Shown: in pieces, positions 1 through 6,811 of the stretch
Position numbering within the stretch: position 1 is the stretch's first letter
Layout of the letters: every line of letters begins with the position of its first letter
Made by a program: the position numbers and the translations under genes
Source of the DNA: JBBIWA01 sp037439425
Lineage (GTDB): Bacteria; Acidobacteriota; Blastocatellia; RBC074
Direction of reading: 5' to 3'
Length of the DNA: 39,017 nt
Assembly: GCA_037439425.1 (NCBI GenBank)
Contig: JBBIWA010000055.1
Location: forward strand, 1 to 39,017
Notes under the pieces: model-generated
Told to the model about the DNA's origin: nothing
The model's input: only the letters and a program-made list of their open reading frames with translations
Databases searched by the model: none

Positions 1-200
1 ATCCCTGGGAGCCGCTTTTTGGCGGTTTTAGGTGAACTTTACTTTGCCTCACCCTGGAAGCGGGGGAGGCTTCGGAGGAGTCGTTTATGTCGTCCCGGAC
101 GACGCCCTGAAAGCGACGAAAATCAATTGCAGGCGGGACGAGCGGCGTACCCAGGATTTTCGGAGGAGTCGCGCATGTCGTTTCACGACGCCCTGAGGCT
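1..200 (+). repeat. Dispersed repeat cluster upstream of rpiB
   Basis: This stretch has no gene. It holds parts of the dispersed repeat family seen throughout the window: two copies of the end motif TTCGGAGGAGTCG (about 71-83 and 159-171) and a small palindrome GTCGTCCCGGACGAC. Bases 98-171 closely match 26218-26291, sharing the segment GAAAATCAATTGC. The left boundary lies outside the window. Confidence 0.7.
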
Positions 201-278
201 TGTCAAGTTTTCACGGCGTGAGTTACCATTCGGGTGCAAACAAGCTGCGACCCCCAACAGCCGAAAGAGAGCCTGACT

Positions 279-752
279 ATGAAAGTGGCGATTGCAAGCG
301 ATCATGCCGGTTATCAGGAGAAAGAGGCGATCAAACAAATGCTCGCTCAATTGGAGATCGCCTACGAAGACCTGGGCACCGATTCGGAAGCTTCGGTGGA
401 CTATCCAGATTACGCTTTCCGCGTCGCCGAAGCTGTGGCGCGCGGTGATGTTGATCGCGGTATCCTTGTTTGCGGCAGCGGCATCGGCATGCAGATTGCC
501 GCTAACAAAGTGCCAGGCGTGCGCGCCGCGCTGGCCTGGAACGAGGAGACGGCAAAACTAGCGCGTCAACATAACGATGCCAATGTGCTCGCCCTCGGCG
601 CGCGCACCACTCCGCGCGAGACCATTAAAGAGATCGTCACTGCTTTTCTGCGCACCGATTTCGATGGTGGTCGCCATGCGCGCCGCGTCGAGAAGATCGC
701 ACAACTGGAACGCAATACAGGGAGCGGTAACAATCTGCTTCAGAACCATTGA
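279..752 (+). CDS. rpiB: Ribose 5-phosphate isomerase B (RpiB/LacAB family)
   Basis: The protein is 157 aa and interconverts ribose 5-phosphate and ribulose 5-phosphate in the non-oxidative pentose phosphate pathway, in the cytoplasm. It opens with KVAIASDHAGYQEKE, the family's N-terminal phosphate/substrate-binding segment. The family catalytic cysteine lies in ILVCGSGIGMQIAANKVPG, and HNDANVLALGAR follows. Length is normal for the family (about 145-155 aa). The ATG at 279 is chosen because the family begins there; the open frame extends 15 codons upstream without homology. A purine-rich GAAAGAGAG precedes the start. glyA follows after 48 nt in the same direction, an arrangement seen in many bacteria, so the two are probably cotranscribed. 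Confidence 0.95.
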   Translation: MKVAIASDHAGYQEKEAIKQMLAQLEIAYEDLGTDSEASVDYPDYAFRVAEAVARGDVDRGILVCGSGIGMQIAANKVPGVRAALAWNEETAKLARQHNDANVLALGARTTPRETIKEIVTAFLRTDFDGGRHARRVEKIAQLERNTGSGNNLLQNH

Positions 753-800
753 TCCCAGCTTAGGTCGCGAGCCTGATATTTAACGGCAGGAGACGCGACT

Positions 801-2102
801 TTGCACATGACCATGCCAGATAATCTCTCTCGCCCACTTGCCGAAGTTGATCCCGATATTTACGCCGCCATTCAAAACGAGACCCGACGCCAGCACGAAG
901 GGCTGGAATTGATCGCTTCTGAAAACTTCGTTTCCGAGGCTGTACTCGAAGCAGCCGGCTCGGTCTTTACGAACAAATACGCTGAGGGTTATCCCGGACG
1001 CCGCTACTATGGCGGCTGCCAGTTCGTGGATGTCATCGAGCGATTGGCAATAGAGCGCGCCAAAGAGCTCTTCGGCGCCGATCACGTCAATGTCCAGCCG
1101 CATTCGGGCAGCCAGGCCAATATGGCAGTTTACTTGGCCGCCCTCAATCATGGCGATACGATCTTGGGGATGGACCTCTCGCACGGTGGCCACCTCACCC
1201 ACGGCCATCCGCTCAATTTTTCCGGCAAGAGCTTCCGGGTCGTGGCCTACGGCGTGCGCCGCGAGGACGAAACGATTGATTACGATCAGATGGAGCGACT
1301 GGCCAAGGAGCACCGGCCCAAGATGATCGTCTGCGGCGCATCGGCCTATTCCCGCATAATTGACTTCAAACGCATCGCTACGATTGCGCACGAAGTGGGC
1401 GCGGTCGTGATGGCTGATATTGCACACATCGCCGGACTGGTAGCGACAGGGCTGCATCCGTCTCCCATACCACATTGCGATTACGTGACGACGACAACGC
1501 ATAAGACACTGCGCGGCCCGCGCGCCGGAATGATTATGTGCAAAGAGCAGTATGCCAAAGAAGTGGACAAGCATGTCTTCCCCTGTGTACAGGGCGGCCC
1601 CCTTATTCACATCATCGCAGCCAAAGCTGTCAGCTTCAAAGAAGCCCTGCAGCCTGAATTCAAAACCTATCAAGAGCAAATCGTCCGCAACGCCAAAGCA
1701 TTGGCTGAAGGGATCCAGGAGGCGGGTTTCCGCATCGTTTCAGGTGGTACTGACACCCACCTCTTTCTGGTAGATGTCTTCTCGAAAGGCATCACCGGCA
1801 AAGTGGCAGAGAAGGCGCTCGAAGCGGCGCGCATCACCGTCAATAAAAATACCATCCCCTTCGACACGAACCCGCCCCTTGTTGCCAGCGGCATTCGCAT
1901 CGGCACGCCTGCCCTGACCACGCGCGGCATGCGCGAAGCGGAGATGCGAATGATTGCCACGATGATCGCCGAAGTGTTGGAGGCGCCCGAAGATGAAACG
2001 GTGCAGAGGCGCGTCGGTGAGCAGGTGAAAGAGTTGACCGCGCGCTTTCCACTCTATGCTCATCGCTTGAATGCGGCAGGCAGCAACGTGCAAGCCGATT
2101 GA
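801..2102 (+). CDS. glyA: Serine hydroxymethyltransferase
   Basis: The 433-aa enzyme converts serine and tetrahydrofolate to glycine and 5,10-methylene-THF using PLP, in the cytoplasm. Diagnostic segments are GLELIASENFVS near residue 35, YAEGYPGRRYYGG near 60, the substrate/PLP region HSGSQAN near 101, DIAHIAGLVATG near 206 and the Schiff-base lysine K235 in TTTTHKTLRGPRAG. Length and domain order are complete. The start is uncertain: TTG at 801 lies 7 nt after GGAGA, a good spacing, while ATGs at 807 and 813 lie further from it and would remove two or four residues. The stop codon overlaps the 9-bp target duplication of the inserted element downstream, so the insertion left the coding sequence intact. 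No glycine riboswitch is recognisable in the 48 nt upstream. Confidence 0.96.
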   Translation: MHMTMPDNLSRPLAEVDPDIYAAIQNETRRQHEGLELIASENFVSEAVLEAAGSVFTNKYAEGYPGRRYYGGCQFVDVIERLAIERAKELFGADHVNVQPHSGSQANMAVYLAALNHGDTILGMDLSHGGHLTHGHPLNFSGKSFRVVAYGVRREDETIDYDQMERLAKEHRPKMIVCGASAYSRIIDFKRIATIAHEVGAVVMADIAHIAGLVATGLHPSPIPHCDYVTTTTHKTLRGPRAGMIMCKEQYAKEVDKHVFPCVQGGPLIHIIAAKAVSFKEALQPEFKTYQEQIVRNAKALAEGIQEAGFRIVSGGTDTHLFLVDVFSKGITGKVAEKALEAARITVNKNTIPFDTNPPLVASGIRIGTPALTTRGMREAEMRMIATMIAEVLEAPEDETVQRRVGEQVKELTARFPLYAHRLNAAGSNVQAD

Positions 2103-2109
2103 CCGCATG

Positions 2110-2541
2110 GGGTGCACGTCACGATTGTAGGGTCAAAAGAAGATCGGTTGAAGCCTTAGCCCCGCTAGGGGCGCTGGAGGAGAGGAAGCTCTCGCCCACC
2201 AGCCCCAGCCGGGGCGAGCTGTCTATAGCAAGCAGTGAAGAAAAGTAAGCCTAGCTGCGGTTAGGAGCGACCTATCAATTGCTGCTCATAGCTCGCTCCT
2301 ATCCGTAGCTGAATCGCTATAGATAGGCCGCTCCTAACAGAGCTGAAAAACGTGCGATGCCGCCTGCTATAAACAGGCCGCTCCTAACGGAGCTAGAAAC
2401 TCCTGCGCTGGAGCTCTATAAATAGGCTCTCCAGAGATGGGCCCACCCGCGCTGGCTCAGACTCGCCATCATATGACGCCCCCTCCAGGGCTCACCACCG
2501 ATACTTACTGCTTTTTCACCCTACAATAAAGACGTGCACCC
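2110..2541. mobile_element. Non-autonomous transposable element (MITE-like) with terminal inverted repeats and 9-bp TSD
   Basis: The left end (2110-2139) starts GGGTGCACGTC and continues TTGTAGGGT. The right end (about 2512-2541) is its imperfect reverse complement, ending GACGTGCACCC. The ~30-bp arms differ at only a few bases. Both sides are flanked by the same 9-mer GACCGCATG (2101-2109 and 2542-2550), an exact target site duplication. The 432-bp interior has no convincing ORF. It holds internal repeats: AGGCCGCTCCTAAC at 2325 and again at 2375, exactly 50 bp apart, and an inverted relative, GGTTAGGAGCG, near 2259. The element therefore needs a transposase in trans. The TSD begins inside the glyA stop codon. 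Confidence 0.85.
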
Positions 2542-2616
2542 GACCGCATGTGGTTCAACAGATCGGTAAGCTGAGTGTGCGCAGGCAAGTGCTCAACTGG
2601 TAGCATAGACAATTAG

Positions 2617-2802
2617 TTGTTAACAACTTTCTCTAGACGAAGCCTGGTTGGTGACAGGTTCCGGTGTCGTCATTGTGGTTTTTCCGGTGATGCCGACCTG
2701 AATGCGGCGCTGAACTTGAAGCGGCTCGGTGAGGCGGGAGTCTATGGTCTGCGGTTGGCTGCCAAGCTGGGACTTTGTCGCCTGACCTGTTCAGATCGGT
2801 AA
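2617..2802 (+). pseudogene. C-terminal remnant of an IS200/IS605-type TnpB (OrfB)
   Basis: About 60 codons remain. They contain FRCRHCGFSGDADLNAALN followed by LKRLGE, the second half of the TnpB zinc ribbon and the conserved D-x-N-A-A-N segment of the C-terminal nuclease domain. The first CxxC pair and everything upstream are missing, so it cannot be functional. The remnant is bracketed by two copies of CAGATCGGTAA (2559-2569 and 2792-2802); the second copy includes the stop codon. No matching left end or guide-RNA region was recognised. Confidence 0.75.
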
Positions 2803-3283
2803 AGTTTTCAGCAACCATTTCAAGCGCGCACCAAAAGCGATCAAAGAAGGGCTGATTGATGAAGCCACGCGGTGGGTGAGCAAGGTCGAGCAACTCGATT
2901 GGTGTGGCTCCCCCTCTTACGAGAGGGCTGCGGAAGTGCTCAAACGTTTCAATGACCGGCGACGCGCAGGTGAAATTCTGGAGACCGCCCTCGCCGTTGC
3001 GCTCAAGGCTTGGCATACTAACGAGAAGGCTCGCGCGCTGCTGGGCATCACGCATCTCTACTCCAGTTTTGATCGGCTGCGGGCTTTTGAAGTCGCTGAT
3101 GAGGCGATCAAAACCATCAATTATCTGGGCAAACCCGATTTCAGTCGCACCTCGATCATTCAGAGGGTTCTCGGCCTTTTGTTTAGAGAAGAGAGTGTAG
3201 CCTTGAACCGGGAGGTTCGATTGGTGCTGCGTCTTTGGAGTGACTGCGACGAGGGCGCAGCTTGGGTAGTCTTAGGTATTTAG
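2786..3283 (+). pseudogene. Truncated hypothetical protein fragment
   Basis: An open frame runs from about 2786, just after an in-frame stop, to 3283. It has no convincing initiation site; the first candidate is GTG at 2876. The product is charged and helical, with RAAEVLKRFNDRRRAGEILE followed by KARALLGITHLYSSFDRL and DEAIKTINYLGKPDFSR. This looks like the middle or end of a larger helical-repeat protein. It begins immediately after the TnpB remnant, so its 5' part was probably lost through mobile-element activity. I do not recognise a function. Confidence 0.45.
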
Positions 3284-3304
3284 AGAAGGACTACCAAAGC
3301 GGTG

Positions 3305-3391
3305 AGAGCTCACCGCACTCCATATGAGAGCTCACCGCACTCCATATGAGAGCTCACCGCACTCCATATGAGAGCTCACCGCACTCCATAT
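3305..3391. repeat. Tandem repeat, 22-bp unit, about four copies
   Basis: The unit is AGAGCTCACC followed by GCACTCCATATG. It is repeated perfectly at 3305, 3327 and 3349, with a fourth copy at 3371 that diverges at its last bases. It lies between the broken hypothetical gene on the plus strand and the end of the minus-strand Rsm22-like gene. It encodes no plausible peptide. Confidence 0.95.
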
Positions 3392-3419
3392 AAGAATGAG
3401 CCTGGCATCACCGGGGTGT

Positions 3420-4391
3420 TCATCCCATCCAGGCTTCGCCCCATTCGGCTTTGCGCGCGCGTTTGAATGCTTCTTTGTTCTTGCGCGAAATAGTGACGCG
3501 CTGCAGCCCTTCCGCAGCGCACAGATCCAGCAGTATGTGCCCGCTTCGCTTGAGCGGATGGCGAATGATGCGCGCCGGAAGCTCCGCTGCTGGAAATTTA
3601 GCCGCCACGAAATAGGAGAACTTTTCATCCTCGTACGGGAGTGTCGCAGCCTTAACTCGCCGGTGGAAAGCAGAACGCTCCAGACGTTGAGAGAAGTGGC
3701 ACCAGTCACCGCTGGCCATCGGGCAGCTAGCGGCATGCGGGCAGGGAGCGATCACATGTGCTCCCAGCGCGATGAGTTCATCTCGTGCCTCAAGCACGTA
3801 AGAGAATCCCCGCGGCGTCCCTGGCTCGATAATGGCAAGAACTTTCTCCGTTGCTTGCCAGGCCGCGCTGATGATGAAGCGCCTGGTGGCTTCATCGAGC
3901 TCCCCCAGCGTGTATGAGATGAGCACCAGGTCGTGCGGCGCCAATTCAGGTCTGTGGCGCAAATCGAGACTGAGCCACACAGCTTCAGCCATAGCGGAAT
4001 GCCCTGATCCCTGAGCCAGGCGTTTCCCAAGCTCAATCAAAGTATGATCTCTTTCAACAAGTGTCATCTGATCAAGCTCGGCAAAGACGCCAGCTGCTGC
4101 CCACATCGCTGTACCAGGGCCGGCTCCCAGATCGAGCAGGCCGCGGATCTGCGTCTCAGGCAGGCGGCGCTTTACTTCTAAGAGCACAGCCCGGATAGCG
4201 GCATAGGTTGCTGGCATCCGCACGCTGATGTAAGCAAGCCGGTAGGCTTCAGACAAGATGGGTGGTTTGGCAGGAAAAGGTGAGCCGCGATAGATAGAAG
4301 AGAGTTTTGCCGCCGCCCTGGATAACAGCTCAGGATCGCAGCCAGCGATTTCGTTTTCAATGGCTTGATTGAGAGTCTCGGGCACTTGCAT
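3420..4391 (-). CDS. Rsm22/METTL17-family ribosome-associated protein
   Basis: The 323-aa protein has a methyltransferase-like fold with the SAM-type glycine loop LLDLGAGPGTAMWAA (about 85-99) and ISYTLGELDE (about 159-168). Four cysteines, C217 and C223 in APCPHAASCP, C231 in DWCHFSQRLERS and C291 in LDLCAAEG, have the spacing of the four [4Fe-4S] ligands described for mitochondrial METTL17. In mitochondria the family acts on small ribosomal subunit assembly; the bacterial role is not settled. The C-terminus is basic (RKNKEAFKRARK), as expected for an rRNA-binding protein. It follows the DapA-family gene by 16 nt on the same strand, suggesting cotranscription. Confidence 0.85.
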   Translation of the reverse strand: MQVPETLNQAIENEIAGCDPELLSRAAAKLSSIYRGSPFPAKPPILSEAYRLAYISVRMPATYAAIRAVLLEVKRRLPETQIRGLLDLGAGPGTAMWAAAGVFAELDQMTLVERDHTLIELGKRLAQGSGHSAMAEAVWLSLDLRHRPELAPHDLVLISYTLGELDEATRRFIISAAWQATEKVLAIIEPGTPRGFSYVLEARDELIALGAHVIAPCPHAASCPMASGDWCHFSQRLERSAFHRRVKAATLPYEDEKFSYFVAAKFPAAELPARIIRHPLKRSGHILLDLCAAEGLQRVTISRKNKEAFKRARKAEWGEAWMG

Positions 4392-4407
4392 ACCATGACC
4401 AGCTGCT

Positions 4408-5526
4408 TCAAACCGTTTGGGACCGGTTGAGTTTTATAGGTACGGTCCGCCACAGCGGCGCTGACTGGCGCTCAATGCGCTCGCGTAAGGCGTGATAGTT
4501 CTCCGCGAAGGTCTTTTTCTGTGATTCTGAAAGCGATTTCGTGCCGCGCCCAATTGCGCTTGCCGAAATCACTCCGTCGAGTTCCAGTGCGTACTTCACA
4601 CACGCGATGGTCTTCTTGACCGTGCGCCCGTCTTCTGCAAAACGGCAGATCGCCTCGAACTGAGCGCACAGCGAATGATAGAGGTCCATCTGCTCTTCAT
4701 CACCTGCCCAGCAGCAGCGCCACGCTTTCTGCCATTCGCGCGGCATGACGTTGGCCGGGCCTGAGACGACGCCAATGGGCAGTGTGTGGTGAAGCAGAAA
4801 CTCGCGCCATCCTGCGCGCAACCGCCCAAACAGACCGCGGCTCGGACGAAACCACTCGAAGATCAACATCGCATTGCCAATGTAGATGCCGAACTCTCCC
4901 GGCTGCTTGAAGTGCAATGCTGCTTTGGTGTAATTGCCCAGCACGCGGCGCGAGGCCGAGACTTTGATTCCGCAAATCCACGGCAAGCGGCTCAACTCTT
5001 TGACGATGCGCGTGCGTATGTGCGGCGCGCGGCCCGGAGCAGCAATGTCAGCATTGTCGTAGAGAAACAAGGGCAACTGGCGCGGGGCTGCTTCAAGCAT
5101 CTCGGTGATCTCGCGCTGGAAGAAGCGCACGATCTCGCCTTCATCTAAGTCTTCAATCGCTAGCGGTGCAATCACGGCTGCATCGGCGCCCATCTGAATC
5201 GCCGCGTCCAAATTGGCTAACACTTCAGCGCGCGTGGTGCCGTTTAAGCCTACCCAGGCTTCTACCTCTTCGCGCCCCTGCGCGCGCAGCTCTTCATTCA
5301 CGCGCCGCACTTCATCCATCTCAAGCTCCATCACCCGCTGCCGCTCGGTGTTCGCCATCCGGTTCCATTCACCTGTCGTCCCGACGCCAAAGACGACATC
5401 GGCGCCATAGCCCTGCTGAATGACGTGACGAAAGACCTGTCGTTGCTCGCTGGCCATCACACGCCCCGCTTCGTCGAGCACTGTGATGACTGGGATGTTG
5501 AGCCCTTTTCTGGGAGTGTAGATCAT
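4408..5526 (-). CDS. DapA/NanA-family aldolase or dihydrodipicolinate synthase-like protein
   Basis: This is a 372-aa TIM-barrel lyase of the class I aldolase DapA family. GVGTTGEWNR (about 47-56) corresponds to the GTTGE loop, the family tyrosine is Y156 in PLFLYDNADIA, and the Schiff-base lysine is K188 in WICGIKVSASRR. It is about 70 residues longer than true DapA (about 290-300 aa), through an insertion after the GTTGE helix (EELRAQGREEVEAW) and an extended C-terminus. No lysine-biosynthesis genes are nearby, so it may act on a 2-keto-3-deoxy sugar acid or a similar pyruvate-derived substrate; this cannot be decided from sequence. The ATG at 5526 begins MIYTPRKGLNIPVITVLD, consistent with the family's first strand. 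Confidence 0.85.
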   Translation of the reverse strand: MIYTPRKGLNIPVITVLDEAGRVMASEQRQVFRHVIQQGYGADVVFGVGTTGEWNRMANTERQRVMELEMDEVRRVNEELRAQGREEVEAWVGLNGTTRAEVLANLDAAIQMGADAAVIAPLAIEDLDEGEIVRFFQREITEMLEAAPRQLPLFLYDNADIAAPGRAPHIRTRIVKELSRLPWICGIKVSASRRVLGNYTKAALHFKQPGEFGIYIGNAMLIFEWFRPSRGLFGRLRAGWREFLLHHTLPIGVVSGPANVMPREWQKAWRCCWAGDEEQMDLYHSLCAQFEAICRFAEDGRTVKKTIACVKYALELDGVISASAIGRGTKSLSESQKKTFAENYHALRERIERQSAPLWRTVPIKLNRSQTV

Positions 5527-5575
5527 AGATAGCGCAGGCCTGCCCCTTTGTAGCAGAGAGATTTCGTAGGAGAAC

Positions 5576-6730
5576 TTACTGCCTGTGTCTCAGAAGTTTC
5601 CGAAAGACGAAGATGTATTCGTGTTTGAAGACATAGAATCCGCCGAGGAGCGCCCGGTAGCGCCAGAGTTCTTTCTGCTCTCTCTTGGCTCTTGTTTTAT
5701 CGAGATTCTTCACGACAATGCTCTTTAGCGAATATCCTCTTTTGAGCACTTCCTGCATACAATAAAATCCCAGAGGGATCCATTCGCCCTTCGCGTACTT
5801 GTCTCCAATCACCAAGGCGAAATATCTTCCTTCCTCCAGGACAGGTGAAGCGTTATCTACTGCTGCGCCGAAGCTCTCCAGGAATTCCTCTATAGTTTCA
5901 CAATTCGAAAGATCGTTCCTGTCTTCTGAAAATGAGATGATATTGTCATACGGAGGATGCATGATCAGAAGCTGAACCTGTTGGATGCCAAACTGGCCGA
6001 GGATCTTCTGGAAGTCCACTTTTTTCGCATCGCCGATTATGATCTCAGTACTCACTGAGTGGGGGTTGTCCTCTTGTCTTAGAAGCTCCCTGGCTCTCTT
6101 AGTAATCTCCGGATTCAATTCTATTCCTATGCCATGTCTTCCTAACCTTCTGCACTCGATCAAAGTGGTCCCGCTTCCAACAAAGGTATCAAGAACCCAA
6201 TCGCCTTTTTTGGTATACCGGAGCATCATTTGGCGGGGGATTTGCGGGATGAAGTTACCCCAGTACCAGCCGAGATGGGCACCTGAAGTGTCTCTCTTAG
6301 GGATGATCCAGAGACTGTCGGTGATGATTTCATCATATTCTTTCCATCTGAGAAGATTGATGTCGTTCACTTCGCCGGTTTTGACCTTTCTCACTCCCTT
6401 CTCTAATCGCCTGAGGTAATACTTTGCCCGCTCGAATGTATGAGCTTCTAAAATCTGATCCAATTCTGAAATCAGAATATCTCGGCGCAGGACGACTGCG
6501 GCTCGATCTGCATCTGTGAGAGACAATCCGCCCTTTTTGCTATCGGAAGCACTGAGGAGATTCTTAAACTCGCAGGTCTTCTTTTTGAGCTGAAGGAGAC
6601 ATTTCTGAGAAGCGATCTCATTGAGGATTTTGATAAGCCTTTCTTGGTTGAGGACAACGAACCCATTAGCGGCAGGAGAAGATTGCAGATCGTCGCAAGG
6701 CATTGACTCGGAAGCGGGGCCTTTATTCAT
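5576..6730 (-). CDS. Orphan DNA methyltransferase (N4-cytosine/N6-adenine class)
   Basis: The 384-aa protein carries an amino-methyltransferase core in the order motif I then motif IV: DTFVGSGTTLIE (about 181-192) for SAM binding, GIELNPEI (about 202-209) and the catalytic MHPPYDNIISF (about 257-267). The first ~130 residues are a charged, helical, lysine-rich region that may serve in recognition or dimerisation. The target base and sequence cannot be read from the protein. No restriction endonuclease or specificity subunit lies beside it, so it may be a solitary or epigenetic methyltransferase, or the remains of a restriction-modification system. The gene is visibly poorer in G+C than its neighbours (many AAA, TTT and ATT codons), which suggests recent acquisition. 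Confidence 0.88.
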   Translation of the reverse strand: MNKGPASESMPCDDLQSSPAANGFVVLNQERLIKILNEIASQKCLLQLKKKTCEFKNLLSASDSKKGGLSLTDADRAAVVLRRDILISELDQILEAHTFERAKYYLRRLEKGVRKVKTGEVNDINLLRWKEYDEIITDSLWIIPKRDTSGAHLGWYWGNFIPQIPRQMMLRYTKKGDWVLDTFVGSGTTLIECRRLGRHGIGIELNPEITKRARELLRQEDNPHSVSTEIIIGDAKKVDFQKILGQFGIQQVQLLIMHPPYDNIISFSEDRNDLSNCETIEEFLESFGAAVDNASPVLEEGRYFALVIGDKYAKGEWIPLGFYCMQEVLKRGYSLKSIVVKNLDKTRAKREQKELWRYRALLGGFYVFKHEYIFVFRKLLRHRQ

Positions 6731-6811
6731 AACTTTTCAGCCGGTTTGAGAGGCTTTAATAAGCTTATGTTGGAACCTCATAGCCCTTAAGCACACTGCT
6801 CAAGAGCGTAT

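Noticed and set aside
753..800. Glycine riboswitch before glyA
   Set aside because: Only 48 nt lie between the genes, with no aptamer-like pairing.
780..1679. 299-codon open frame opposite glyA
   Set aside because: It is antisense to a fully supported glyA and has no recognisable motif; it arises from third-position G+C bias.
2110..2541. CRISPR-like array
   Set aside because: The 50-bp-spaced words are too few and imperfect, and they lie inside a transposable element with inverted ends.
2580..2640. tRNA-like string GTGCTCAACTGGTAGCATAG
   Set aside because: It resembles a tRNA D-arm, but no acceptor stem, T-arm or anticodon stem can be paired around it.
3305..3391. CRISPR array
   Set aside because: The units are contiguous with no spacers.
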